From positions 1-35,470 of the forward strand of contig PWKZ01000147.1 of the NCBI GenBank assembly GCA_003559575.1: DNA of 35,470 nucleotides. The letters run 5' to 3'. Below are positions 8,721-16,808 of this stretch, in pieces (positions within the stretch are counted from its first letter, which is position 1; each line of letters begins with the position of its first letter). Source of the stretch: Bradymonadales bacterium. Its GTDB lineage: Bacteria; Myxococcota_A; UBA9042; PWKZ01. Both the position numbers and the translations under genes were made by a program. A model generated the notes under the pieces. The model saw nothing but the letters and a program-made list of their open reading frames with translations. It searched no databases and had not been told where the DNA came from.

Positions 8721-8737
8721 GTCCATGATTCATGGAC
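8721..8737. promoter_or_regulatory. Perfect 7-bp inverted repeat, operator-like
   Basis: GTCCATG and CATGGAC flank a 3-base spacer. The site is about 110 bases upstream of the peroxiredoxin start and 94 bases downstream of the dacB stop, so it could be an operator for the redox gene. No regulator is known here, and chance occurrence is possible. Confidence 0.25.
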
Positions 8738-8830
8738 TAGGGATCTGAAATCAAAGCCGAAAATGGCGCAGTGGGCCGTGACCGTGACCGTCCTGAGGCG
8801 CGGAGCGCCGGAACAGAGTCAGCCTTGTTA

Positions 8831-10570
8831 TCAAGGCCCACAACCCCGGCTTATTGCCGCCACCATCCGGTCGAGCGCCTGGCGCACATCGGCGTGGGCC
8901 TTCGTGGTTTCGTTGGCGAGCAGGACAAAGACGTAGCGCGCGCCGTCCATGGACTGCACCAATCCGGCCAGGGTGTTGACGCGGTTGAGCGTCCCGGTCT
9001 TGCCGCGCGCGCGGCCCGCCGCCGGAGTATCGCGCATGCGGCGCCGGAGCGTCCCGTCTCGTCCGGCGATTGGCAGCGACTGCACAAAATCGGCGCCGCT
9101 CAGAGGATCGCGCGCCGCGGCACGCAGGACGTGGAACAGGAGCGCCGGCGAGACGCGGGTGGCGTCATATAGCCCGGAGCCGTTCGAAAACAGGTAGGCG
9201 TCACGGTCAAGCAGCGCGGCGGCGAACAGCGCCGGCGGGAAGAGGTCCTCGTCGCCGGCCGCGTGGGCGTATTCTTTGACCATCGCGGCGCCCACCTCGT
9301 CGAGATAGCGCATGACGGCGCGCTGGCCCTGCTCCCAGGTGGCCGGGTGGCCAAAGACCTCGCCGCCGAGGGCTTTCAAGATCATCTCGGCGTAGAAGTT
9401 GTCGCTGTCCTTGTTGAGCGGCCGCAGCAAAACACTCAGCGGTGCGGAATGATGCGTGATGCGCAGTTGGCGTTCGCTCGGCGTGGCGCCCAAGCGTGGG
9501 CCGCCACCGAGGGTGATGTCGAGGCGGGTGAGGGCTTCGCTGAAGGCATAGGCGGCGTGCAACTCCGGGTGTTCGGTGCGCCGCCGGGTCACCACTCGCG
9601 GCGCGCCCGATCCCATCTGGCCTGCGACCACCAGGCGCATGCGATCCCCCACGCGCTCGGTGGCCAAAGTCGGCTTGGAGGCCTTGCCGGCCACCGTCCG
9701 GCAGCCGTTGGAGAGCTCAAAGTAACGTCCGCCAAGCCCGAGATCGACGCGACAGGGGGCGCCGGGCGCGGGGCCCGGGTAGATGGCGACCCGCACCGCG
9801 CCGGAATAGGCCGCAAAAGCGCCCACCGCGGCCCGATAGGCGGCGTCGGTGGTGCGGCGCGCGAAGCCGGGCGGCAGCCGCTCGTCGTCAAAAGCGGCGC
9901 CGTCGACAATCACCCGCCCCTCGATCGCGCCGATCCCACGCTCGCGCAGCGCTTCGGCGAGTGAGAGGAGTGTCGCCGCGTCGATGGAGGGGTCGCCCCA
10001 GCCTCTCACATAGAGATTGCCCCGGATGCGATCCCCCTCTTGGGAGTCGCTCAGCACCTCGGTTCGGAAACGGTGCTCGGGGCCGAGGTGGTGCAGGGCG
10101 GCGGCGGCCACGAGCAGTTTGGTGGTGGAGGCCGGCAAGAAACTCTCGCCGGCGCGCTCGGAGAACAGCACCGCGCCGTCGTCGAGCCGCCCCACAAGGG
10201 CCCCCAGGCGGGCCTCGCGCAGCGCAGGCGCGGAGGCGAGCCGGCGCAGCCTCTCGCCGAGGCAGCGGCCGGTGTCCGACGGTGGGGGGCAGTCCGGCCG
10301 GTCACGCGGTGCGTCGGCGGGCGCGTCCTCCTCCCGGTCGCGCGGAGCGCCTGCGGGCGCGGCCTCCTCCCGGTCGCGCGGTGCGTCGGCGGGCGCGTCC
10401 TCCTCCCGGTCGCGCGGAGCGTCGGCGGCCTCCTCCGGAGACCCGCGCAGCAGCGCGTCGAGGTGTTTCGGCGAGGTCTCCCCGGCGGTCGCGGCGAGAG
10501 GCGGCGCGAGGAGGACGCAAACCAGGAGCAACGGGAGCAATGATGATGGGCGGGCAGTTGTGTGTTTCAT
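8831..10570 (-). CDS. dacB: D-Ala-D-Ala carboxypeptidase/endopeptidase, PBP4 (DacB) family
   Basis: This is a periplasmic S13-family penicillin-binding protein that trims or cleaves peptidoglycan peptides. A signal peptide covers about residues 1-29. The three active-site motifs are intact: S148-T-T-K151, S389-D-N391 and K524-T-G526, and NGSGLYD is also present. Between the signal peptide and the catalytic domain is a 12-residue tandem repeat (about residues 50-92) rich in Asp, Glu, Pro and Arg, encoded by a 36-base DNA repeat. ATG 10570 is chosen because it begins the signal peptide and has GAGG upstream; the open frame runs back to 10834 through an intergenic repeat. The linker may span periplasm or reach the wall. 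Length is 579 aa against about 480 for E. coli PBP4, the excess being partly the repeat. Confidence 0.92.
   Translation of the reverse strand: MKHTTARPSSLLPLLLVCVLLAPPLAATAGETSPKHLDALLRGSPEEAADAPRDREEDAPADAPRDREEAAPAGAPRDREEDAPADAPRDRPDCPPPSDTGRCLGERLRRLASAPALREARLGALVGRLDDGAVLFSERAGESFLPASTTKLLVAAAALHHLGPEHRFRTEVLSDSQEGDRIRGNLYVRGWGDPSIDAATLLSLAEALRERGIGAIEGRVIVDGAAFDDERLPPGFARRTTDAAYRAAVGAFAAYSGAVRVAIYPGPAPGAPCRVDLGLGGRYFELSNGCRTVAGKASKPTLATERVGDRMRLVVAGQMGSGAPRVVTRRRTEHPELHAAYAFSEALTRLDITLGGGPRLGATPSERQLRITHHSAPLSVLLRPLNKDSDNFYAEMILKALGGEVFGHPATWEQGQRAVMRYLDEVGAAMVKEYAHAAGDEDLFPPALFAAALLDRDAYLFSNGSGLYDATRVSPALLFHVLRAAARDPLSGADFVQSLPIAGRDGTLRRRMRDTPAAGRARGKTGTLNRVNTLAGLVQSMDGARYVFVLLANETTKAHADVRQALDRMVAAISRGCGP
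10301..10438 (-). repeat. 36-base tandem repeat inside dacB
   Basis: Three full 36-base units start at 10301, 10337 and 10373, and a partial fourth at 10409. Each encodes a 12-residue unit of the type REEDAPADAPRD. Copies differ at a few bases (for example an Ala-to-Gly change in the second unit), so the array is not freshly duplicated. Confidence 0.9.
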
Positions 10571-10643
10571 GGCGCCTCGAGATGGCTTGGCCGCACCGCG
10601 CAGCGCCAAAGGGATAACAGCCGGACAGGGTTCCAGGCAAGCG

Positions 10644-10766
10644 CCATAATCGGCGGTCCATCCTGGCGATTCGCGCGCGGATTGACGCACATCTGCGGCG
10701 TCACCGGCACCGAATTGGTGTTCGACATAGGCGCTGCGCTGGACTGCGCCTAAGCACGGATGGCTT
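10644..10766 (-). repeat. Dispersed palindromic repeat family 1, copy B
   Basis: This copy fills most of the divergent gap between dacB and the TatD gene and is inverted relative to copies A and C. It shares CCATAATCG, GGTCCATCCTGG, ATTCGCGCGCGGATT, ACGCACATCTGCGGCGTCACC and GCCTAAG with copy D. The central palindrome is more diverged (GTGTTCGACATAGGCGC). Confidence 0.75.
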
Positions 10767-10862
10767 GATTGGGTTGGCTGCGTTAAACTCAGCCGATACT
10801 CCTCGCGCCGGCGGGGAGAGTCTTGGCTCCTCAACGGCCTTTTTAAAAAGACTTATGCCCTT

Positions 10863-11618
10863 ATGCATGATCTCGTCGACGTACACTGCCACCTGACTCA
10901 CGAGGCTTTTGCACGCGATTTGCCGGCCGTTCTCGGTCGCGCGCGCGAGGCCGGAGTGACACGCCTCATTTGCATGGGGGAGACTCCCGCCGACAACCTC
11001 GAAGTGCTGGCGCTTAGCCGCGCCCACCCCGAGCTCCTGGCGGGGTTCGGACACTATCCGGCCCATCTGGACGAGTCGATGGTCGAGGAGACCTTGGCGC
11101 TGCTGAGGGCGCACGTGCACGAGGTGGTGGCGCTCGGCGAGGTGGGCATCGATCACCGTCTCGCCGCGGATCCCGAAGAGCGGGGCCGACAACACGAAAT
11201 TTTCAAGCGCTTGATCGAGGTGTCGCTGGAGCTCGATTTGCCGCTCTCGGTTCACTCACGCTCTGCCGGTCATCACGCCCTCAGGTTGCTCAAAGACAAT
11301 GGCGCACGGCGGGTCTGCCTGCACGCTTTCGACGGCAAGGCGGGCTACGCCGCCGAGGCGGCGGAGGCCGGGTACTACCTCTCGATCCCCCCCAGTGTGG
11401 TGCGCTCGCCGCAAAAACAGAAGCTGATCCGCCGGGTGCCGCTCGAGAGGCTTTTGCTCGAGAGCGACGCGCCGGTGCTCGGCCCGGACGCCGGCCAGCG
11501 CAACGAGCCGGCCAACCTTTCGCTGGTGGCCGAGGCGATCGCCGAGATCAAAAATCTCTCGCGAGACGAGGTGTGTCAGACAATCCGGGCCAACACCCGC
11601 GCGCTGTTCGGGGTTTGA
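10863..11618 (+). CDS. TatD-family metal-dependent DNase
   Basis: The protein has the amidohydrolase-fold metal ligands of the TatD family: H8 and H10 in DVHCH, E93 in LGEVGID, H131 in SVHSR, H154 in LHAFDG and D202 in ESDAPVL. At 251 aa it has the normal length. Members are 3'-5' exonucleases or deoxyribonucleases linked to DNA repair and degradation. ATG 10863 starts the first strand directly. Its leader (CCTTTTTAAAAAGAC) is AT-rich and carries no clear Shine-Dalgarno. The next gene, a radical SAM protein, starts one base after the stop. TatD-associated radical SAM proteins are known in other bacteria, so the pairing may be functional. Confidence 0.92.
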   Translation: MHDLVDVHCHLTHEAFARDLPAVLGRAREAGVTRLICMGETPADNLEVLALSRAHPELLAGFGHYPAHLDESMVEETLALLRAHVHEVVALGEVGIDHRLAADPEERGRQHEIFKRLIEVSLELDLPLSVHSRSAGHHALRLLKDNGARRVCLHAFDGKAGYAAEAAEAGYYLSIPPSVVRSPQKQKLIRRVPLERLLLESDAPVLGPDAGQRNEPANLSLVAEAIAEIKNLSRDEVCQTIRANTRALFGV

Positions 11619-11619
11619 G

Positions 11620-12804
11620 ATGCGCGCGCGGGAGGCTCGCCTCATTATCAAAGATCATTTTCGGGCCCTGTCGGCGTTGGGCGCTCCGCCGTGCCCGGGC
11701 TCGCGCGATGTGCTGGTGAGAAGCCAGGATGTGCTGCTGCGGACGGGGTTCGACGGGCGGCCGCTGCGGGCCGTACCGCGCCGGGGCCGCCCGATTCCGC
11801 GCGAGGGGTTCGGCAGCGAGCACTTTCTGTTCTTACCGCTCCGCGCCGGGGATCCCGCGAGTGCGCCCGGAGCGCGCCCGATCTCGCCGCCCTGGGATCA
11901 GGCGGCGCCCCAGGCGGCGCCCAGGCTGGAACCCCGCGCGCTCGAGGCAGCGTTCGACACCACTCCGCCGGCGGTCCTCCGCACCCCCGGAGATTGCGGC
12001 CAGGCTTGTCTCTTTTGTCGCGACCCAGCCTCCGGCGGCAGGCGTTCTCGAGGGGAGCGGGACAGTCCACACCGGCGCCTCGCGACACTCGCGCCCGGCC
12101 GGCGGCTGCTCATCGAAGGTGAGGATCCGCTCGGATGGGAGGGGATTGTCGGCCTGGTGCGGGCCGCATGCGCGCGCGGCTTCGAGGACATCGCGATCCT
12201 GACGCCCGGCGCGCGTCTCGGCGACTCATCGAAGGCGGTCGAGCTTGCGGACGCCGGGCTCGACCGTGTCGAGATCCCGCTCTACGGCGCCACGGCCGCG
12301 CGCCACGACGCCGTGACGCGCACGCCGGGCAGTTTCGCGAGGCTCCAGCGTGGGCTCGGACAGCTCGAGCGCGCCGGTGTGTTGGTGGTGGTCCACACGG
12401 CGCTGGTGTTGCCGGTGTTGGACGATCTGGCCGCCATCGCGGACCTGGCCGCCGACTCGGGGTTTAGTCTCGAGCGCCTCGAGGGGCTGGTGGCCGACCC
12501 CGGCCAAGAGGATCGCTATGCGCGTTGGGCGCCCGATGTGGCGCGGATCCGCGCCACGCTCGCCCACGCCGCCGCGCGCCTCCCCGCGCCGCTGGAGATG
12601 GTCGATTTGCCCGCCTGCGCCACCGGGTTGAAGTGGTTGAATCTGCGCTGGACACTGCGGCCCGGCCCGTGGCCCTACCGCCACCTGCCGGCCTGTGAAG
12701 GCTGCGGAGCGCGCCCCGCCTGCCCGGGAGCAAGCGTCGCCTACCTGCGCACTCACGGCAGCGGCGCGCTCGAACGGGTGAGTTCCGCCGGGACAAGCAG
12801 ATGA
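11620..12804 (+). CDS. Divergent radical SAM protein with N-terminal extension
   Basis: C126, C130 and C133 in CGQACLFC form a CxxxCxxC cluster site. The next motif is GEDPL instead of the usual GGEPL, and VEIPLYGATAARHDAVT followed by TPGSF matches the later radical SAM strands. A C-terminal group, CEGCGARPAC (about residues 364-373), could hold an auxiliary cluster. The 115 residues before the cluster are Arg/Pro-rich and match nothing I know. The gene follows tatD by one base and faces maf across four bases. The radical SAM call is sound; the reaction is unknown. Very high GC makes overlapping open frames common here, but this frame alone carries the motifs. Confidence 0.8.
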   Translation: MRAREARLIIKDHFRALSALGAPPCPGSRDVLVRSQDVLLRTGFDGRPLRAVPRRGRPIPREGFGSEHFLFLPLRAGDPASAPGARPISPPWDQAAPQAAPRLEPRALEAAFDTTPPAVLRTPGDCGQACLFCRDPASGGRRSRGERDSPHRRLATLAPGRRLLIEGEDPLGWEGIVGLVRAACARGFEDIAILTPGARLGDSSKAVELADAGLDRVEIPLYGATAARHDAVTRTPGSFARLQRGLGQLERAGVLVVVHTALVLPVLDDLAAIADLAADSGFSLERLEGLVADPGQEDRYARWAPDVARIRATLAHAAARLPAPLEMVDLPACATGLKWLNLRWTLRPGPWPYRHLPACEGCGARPACPGASVAYLRTHGSGALERVSSAGTSR

Positions 12805-12808
12805 TCAG

Positions 12809-13405
12809 CTACAGCGTGACGCCGAACTCCTCCAGCAGTGTCACCACAATGGTCAGCGGCAGCCCCACTATCGCCGTGTGGTCGCGGCCCTCCATGGCGC
12901 TGAAGAGCGTTACCCCGCGCGCCTCGACCTTGTAACTGCCGGCGCAGTCGAGAGGCTCATCATGGGCGACATAGCGCCTGATCCTGTCATCGGAGAGCGG
13001 CCGCATGGTCATGTGGTGCACGTCGAGCGCGGTACGTGTGCGCCCCGAACGGGGTTCGTGCAGTGCCACCGCGGTCAGGAGCCGGTGACGGCGGCCCGCG
13101 AGGCGCGTTAGCTGCGCGCAGGCCGCCTCGGGCGTCCCCGGTTTCAAGAGCATCGCCCCGTCGAGCTCGGGGATCTGGTCCGCGCCGATTATCAGCGCCT
13201 CGGGAAACCTGGTGCTCAAGCTTTGAGCCTTGGCCCGCGCCAGGTAGACCACCAGCTCATCCAGCGCCAGCGCCGGAGCGTCCTCTTCTTGGAAGTCGGG
13301 CGCGGCGACCTCGAACGGCACCCCGAGGCGATCGAGGAGCGCGCGCCGATAGCGGGAGGTGGAGGCCAGGACGAGCGGCCGCTCTCGTGGTGATGTCGCC
13401 GTCAT
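12809..13405 (-). CDS. Maf/YceF nucleotide pyrophosphatase
   Basis: LASTSRYRRALLDRLG is the Maf signature. A later GADQ supplies the catalytic acid, and DCAGSYKVEARG followed by MEGRDHTAIVGLPL is characteristic. The form of these motifs is closest to YceF, the 7-methyl-GTP pyrophosphatase branch, which removes modified nucleotides from the pool. Length (198 aa) is normal. ATG 13405 overlaps the upstream flavoprotein stop by four bases, so it is the last gene of a three-gene operon with an iron-sulfur flavoprotein and a radical SAM enzyme. Confidence 0.9.
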   Translation of the reverse strand: MTATSPRERPLVLASTSRYRRALLDRLGVPFEVAAPDFQEEDAPALALDELVVYLARAKAQSLSTRFPEALIIGADQIPELDGAMLLKPGTPEAACAQLTRLAGRRHRLLTAVALHEPRSGRTRTALDVHHMTMRPLSDDRIRRYVAHDEPLDCAGSYKVEARGVTLFSAMEGRDHTAIVGLPLTIVVTLLEEFGVTL

Positions 13406-13980
13406 TGGGCTAGCTTGGCGAGCAACCAGGCCATGTTTTCCCCCAGCGTGCGCATTGTCGCGAGGCCCTCCTCGTCATGGGCCACTTCACCGGCGGCTCC
13501 TCCCATGCCGAGGTTCCAGTAAGAGGAGCCGACAATCACCATCTGGCCGATGGTGAAGAAGTGGTTGAGTGTATCGAGGGCGTGCACCGCGCCGGCACGC
13601 CGGACCGCCACCACGGCGGCACCCGCCTTGCGCCGCAAGAGGTCGCCGTTTGCGCGCGAGACGAGCCCGGTGCGGTCGATGAGCGCTTTGATCTCCGCGC
13701 TCACGTCGGCGAAGTAGGTGGGCGAGGCGAGTACGATGCCGTCCGAGGCGACCATCTTGGCCAGGATCTCGTTGACGAAGTCGTTATCCGGCCCGTGGCA
13801 AGCGCCGTCCTGCTTGTGCTTGCACTTGAAGCAGGCGGTACAGCCGCGGATGGCGCGCCCGGCGAGCTGGTAAAGCTCGGTCTCGACCCCGCGGGAGTCG
13901 AGCTCGGCCAGCAATGTCGCGAGCAAGAAATTGGTGTTGCCGTTGGCCCGGGGGCTGCCGTTTATCGCCGTCACCTTCAT
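13402..13980 (-). CDS. Iron-sulfur flavoprotein (Isf/NADPH-dependent FMN reductase family)
   Basis: The flavodoxin-like fold begins with INGSPRANGNTN (FMN phosphate loop), and ASPTYFADVSAEIKALIDR is the second flavin-binding segment. C47, C50, C53 and C61 have spacing Cx2Cx2Cx7C, the compact motif that binds [4Fe-4S] in archaeal-type iron-sulfur flavoproteins. It probably moves electrons between a ferredoxin and an oxidant or partner enzyme. ATG 13980 is preferred over GTG 13986 because GAGAGGTGAAC gives a well-spaced Shine-Dalgarno. It sits 24 bases after the radical SAM gene and overlaps maf, so it may supply electrons to that radical SAM enzyme. Confidence 0.88.
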   Translation of the reverse strand: MKVTAINGSPRANGNTNFLLATLLAELDSRGVETELYQLAGRAIRGCTACFKCKHKQDGACHGPDNDFVNEILAKMVASDGIVLASPTYFADVSAEIKALIDRTGLVSRANGDLLRRKAGAAVVAVRRAGAVHALDTLNHFFTIGQMVIVGSSYWNLGMGGAAGEVAHDEEGLATMRTLGENMAWLLAKLAQ

Positions 13981-14004
13981 GTTCACCTCTCCACTCTGTC
14001 TCGT

Positions 14005-15027
14005 TCATCGTATGACCGGCGGGACCGGCACGAACTCCTCGTCGCCGAAGTGCTCGGGGTACTCGCGCCACGGTCCTTCGCAGACCGGATCGAAGCGGCA
14101 CCGGGCGCAGCCCTCAAACTTGCACTTCTGCTCGCTGCGCGCGCGGCGCCAGTCGCGGGTCTCCATGTCCAACTGTTTGTGAACCGCCCGGCCCTGCAGC
14201 GGCTTGCATGCGTATTCGGCCACATGGTGTTCAAACCCGCCCATCAGACACAGCGGCACCGCCTCGTAAAACAGGGTCGCTTGCTGACCATAGCGCGTGA
14301 GCGCGCGGTGGGCATCCGGCAGAATGTCACGGTAGCGGGGCACCACCTCGTCAAAACGTTCCCGCGCGGTCCCAAGGGCGTGGGGAAAGGCGACGTTGAT
14401 GGTGTCGACTCCGAGCGACAACAGGAGGCCGATTGTGGCCGTTTGGGCGTCGGCGTTATAGCGCGACAGCACCATCTTGCCGATCACCCGTTGCTCGAGC
14501 GCGCGCAGGTTGCGAATGCCGGCCACCGTCTGCTCGAACGAGCCCGGAGTTTCGGTCACCCGGTCGTGGATTTGGGCCGTGGGGCCGTGTAAAGCGACCG
14601 CATAGACGGCACGAATTGGGGCCAGCCGCTCGGCCAGCGGCCGGTGGGCCAGCATGCGGCCGTTGGTCTGAATATGGAGCCGGAACCCCAGATCTCGGGC
14701 GCGCTCCAAGATGACGGGAAGATCCTTGCGGATGGTGGGCTCGCCGCCGGTCACGACGACGTCGGAGTAGCCGCGGTGGTGGGCGTCGGCCAGCTCACGC
14801 AGCACCTCGGCGGTGCCGCGATCCGAGTCGCCGCGAATCCGCCGCGCGTGATCGCGCTGGTCGGTTATCACGCAATGCACGCAGTGGTTGTTGCAGGTGT
14901 ACCCAAGCTTGATGTCGGCCTTACCCGCCAATCGCACCTCCCACCAAGCATCTTCAGCCAAGCGCCGTCGGAACGTCAATCCCCGGCGCGGTTCGCTCAC
15001 ATACAGCTGACCGCGGGCGGCCGGCAA
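14005..15027 (-). CDS. Radical SAM protein with SPASM-like C-terminus
   Basis: C45, C49 and C52 in CNNHCVHC bind the SAM cluster. VVTGGEPT, HIQTNGR and ALHGPTAQIHDRVT followed by TPGSF complete the core. The C-terminal 60 residues hold CKPL, CKFEGCARC and DPVCEGPW, consistent with auxiliary Fe-S clusters of SPASM/twitch type. These enzymes often modify peptides or mature proteins. No precursor peptide is obvious next to it. The recorded start is TTG 15027, which has no clear Shine-Dalgarno; GTG 15000 would also keep the core, so the start is uncertain. It is first in an operon with an iron-sulfur flavoprotein and a Maf protein. Confidence 0.87.
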   Translation of the reverse strand: MPAARGQLYVSEPRRGLTFRRRLAEDAWWEVRLAGKADIKLGYTCNNHCVHCVITDQRDHARRIRGDSDRGTAEVLRELADAHHRGYSDVVVTGGEPTIRKDLPVILERARDLGFRLHIQTNGRMLAHRPLAERLAPIRAVYAVALHGPTAQIHDRVTETPGSFEQTVAGIRNLRALEQRVIGKMVLSRYNADAQTATIGLLLSLGVDTINVAFPHALGTARERFDEVVPRYRDILPDAHRALTRYGQQATLFYEAVPLCLMGGFEHHVAEYACKPLQGRAVHKQLDMETRDWRRARSEQKCKFEGCARCRFDPVCEGPWREYPEHFGDEEFVPVPPVIR

Positions 15028-15034
15028 TATTGAT

Positions 15035-15063
15035 TTGCCAGGGTAGTTGGGGTTGGTTAGGGT
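15035..15063 (+). promoter_or_regulatory. Candidate sigma70-type promoter for the CmcI-like gene
   Basis: TTGCCA (15035-15040) and TAGGGT (15058-15063) are separated by 17 bases, about 48 bases before the ATG at 15111. The -35 matches well and the -10 moderately. Confidence 0.4.
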
Positions 15064-15110
15064 ACGGACGAGGCCGCACAGCGGCCGCTCAACCGAGGAG
15101 TTTTATTAGG

Positions 15111-15974
15111 ATGCAAGACAAGCATGAGAGGCGGTCTCTTCGTCTGCACGTGTTGTTGGCCGGTATTTCGCTCACCTGTCTGGGCGTCGGGGTCGCGATG
15201 ATAGTCTACGCGCTCTCGCTGATGACGACCGGCGCGGTGGGAGACAGCCCGGTGCAGGTTGCCGAAGACGACTGTCCGCCGGTGGTCGCGCCGACACCGG
15301 CGAGGCTCTCACCGCAACAGCTCATCACCGAGTTTCACAAGCTCATTTACGACAGCAACGTCTGGCAGCGGATGGAGTGGATGGGTGTGCGGACCCTGCA
15401 GTATCCGCCCGACATGTGGGTGATGCAGGAGATTATCTATGATGTCCGGCCCGACTTCATCGTCGAGACCGGAACATTTCATGGCGGCTCGGCGCTCTTT
15501 TACGCCTCGGTGCTCGAGATCCTGGGGGGAGAGGGCAAGGTCATCACGATCGACATCGAGCCGCGGATCAGGGAGGCATCCCAATATCCGGTGTTTCGCG
15601 AGCGGGTCGAAGTGATAACCGGCAGCTCGACTGATCCCGAGGTGCTGGCTCAAGTGCGCGAGCGAGTTGCCGGTAAGACCGTGATGGTGACGATGGACTC
15701 GGATCACAGCAAGGAGCACGTCCTCGCCGAACTCCACGGGTTGGCGCCGTTGGTGAGTCTCGGAAGCTATGTGGTGGTCCAGGACACCAACTTGAACGGT
15801 AATCCGGTGGCTTCGGCCTACGGCCCCGGTCCGTTTGAGGCGGTCGAAAAGTTTTTGGAGGGCAACGACGAGTTCGAGCGCGATCCTGCGCGGGAGAAAT
15901 TTTTGGTGACCTTCTTCCCCGGCGGGTTCCTGAAACGCGTCAAGGCGGCGCCGGACGCCGCCCTGGAGCTGTGA
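15111..15974 (+). CDS. Membrane-anchored CmcI-like SAM methyltransferase (cephalosporin hydroxylase family)
   Basis: The C-terminal 200 residues match the CmcI/rhamnosyl O-methyltransferase family: IVETGTFHGGSALFYAS (SAM loop), ITIDIEPR, MDSDHSKEHV, GSYVVVQDTNLNGNP, GPGPFEAVEKFL, DPAREKFLVTFFPGGFLKRV. Despite the family name these are usually metal- and SAM-dependent O-methyltransferases. Unusually, one membrane helix lies at about residues 13-39 behind a basic N-terminus, so the catalytic part should be anchored at the inner membrane, probably facing the periplasm if the helix has N-in topology. SAM is cytoplasmic, so the topology deserves a test. ATG 15111 follows a GAGGAG box by about ten bases. 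The next gene starts four bases after its stop and encodes a secreted protein. Confidence 0.85.
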   Translation: MQDKHERRSLRLHVLLAGISLTCLGVGVAMIVYALSLMTTGAVGDSPVQVAEDDCPPVVAPTPARLSPQQLITEFHKLIYDSNVWQRMEWMGVRTLQYPPDMWVMQEIIYDVRPDFIVETGTFHGGSALFYASVLEILGGEGKVITIDIEPRIREASQYPVFRERVEVITGSSTDPEVLAQVRERVAGKTVMVTMDSDHSKEHVLAELHGLAPLVSLGSYVVVQDTNLNGNPVASAYGPGPFEAVEKFLEGNDEFERDPAREKFLVTFFPGGFLKRVKAAPDAALEL

Positions 15975-15978
15975 GCTT

Positions 15979-16722
15979 ATGCCAATTCGAGTGATTCTTT
16001 TGGCGTGTGGGGCGCTTTTGTGGCTGACCTCTTCGCTTTGGGCGGACGATTCTCGCGAGGACGAGGCGGAAGCGTCGCCGCCGCCCGCTTCGGCGGTCGA
16101 TCCCGAGGCTCCCGAGTGTCTGCGGATCGGGACTTCGAAGGTCTGTATCGACGCACTACAATTTACCAACGCTCGTTACGCGGCGTTCTTGCGAGCAAAC
16201 GGTGGCGAGTGCGACGGCGTCTCGTGTCTCGATCCCGAGGAGGAGGGGGCGAGGGTAGTCAAGCGAGAGAAGGATGGCGCCCGTCAGTGGACCGTCAAGC
16301 CCGGCTACGAGAACCATCCCGTCGTAACCGTTACCTGGCAGGGCGCCAAGGCGGCTTGCGAGAGGATCGGGCGCCGGCTGTGCACCGTCGCCGAGTGGCG
16401 CGCCGCCTGCGAGGGGCCGAACCGATCAAGGTTTCCGTACGGCAATGAGTTCGACCCCAAGGCGTGCAACGGTTTCGAGAGCGGGCGCCTCAAGACCGTC
16501 CCGGTGGGTAGCCTCGAAGATTGCGTCGGGGCGCTCGACGGGCTGTACGACATGAGCGGCAACGTCTGGGAGTGGAGCGCCACCTGTACGCCCCGCAAGT
16601 GCGTCGTCTTCGGAGGCTCCTATCGCTCGTACAACGAGTACTCGCGGTGCGACGTGACCGATGGTTTCACCCCCAGCTTGGGTGAACGCTTCACCGGTTT
16701 TCGTTGTTGCGCCGACCTCTAG
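15979..16722 (+). CDS. Secreted sulfatase-modifying-factor-like (DUF323) protein without catalytic Cys pair
   Basis: A signal peptide ends near WADDS (residue 22). The rest is a formylglycine-generating-enzyme fold: VTVTWQGAKAACERIGRRLC, VAEWRAACEG, RFPYGN, GLYDMSGNVWEW, VVFGGSYRSY and a final GFRCC. In true formylglycine-generating enzymes the segment after GGS carries two catalytic cysteines; here they align with serines (GGSYRSYNEYS). The protein therefore probably binds a partner or ligand and does not oxidise sulfatases. About a dozen cysteines suggest disulfides, in keeping with export. It follows the CmcI-like gene by four bases and is likely co-transcribed. Confidence 0.85.
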   Translation: MPIRVILLACGALLWLTSSLWADDSREDEAEASPPPASAVDPEAPECLRIGTSKVCIDALQFTNARYAAFLRANGGECDGVSCLDPEEEGARVVKREKDGARQWTVKPGYENHPVVTVTWQGAKAACERIGRRLCTVAEWRAACEGPNRSRFPYGNEFDPKACNGFESGRLKTVPVGSLEDCVGALDGLYDMSGNVWEWSATCTPRKCVVFGGSYRSYNEYSRCDVTDGFTPSLGERFTGFRCCADL

Positions 16723-16763
16723 GACTCCTCAATCACCCTCGGTTTTGGGTCACAATCGCCCTA

Positions 16764-16807
16764 TCCTCAATCCTCCACCCCTTCCGGGATTCGGGAAGCG
16801 ATTCGGG
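16764..16807 (+). repeat. Dispersed repeat family 2, copy 1
   Basis: This stretch matches 30157-30200 at about 34 of 44 positions, including a shared TCCTCAATCCTCCAC and TCCGGGA. Unlike the other copy, its arms no longer pair well. It directly abuts family 1 copy C. Confidence 0.55.
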
Positions 16808-16808
16808 C

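Noticed and set aside
10301-10438. CRISPR-like array
   Set aside because: The 36-base units are contiguous without spacers and stay in the dacB reading frame.
10571-10834. Upstream extension of the dacB frame
   Set aside because: It reads through dispersed repeat copy B, and the signal peptide starts at ATG 10570 with its own ribosome site.
15979-16722. True formylglycine-generating enzyme for sulfatases
   Set aside because: The two catalytic cysteines after GGS are replaced by serines, and no sulfatase gene is near.
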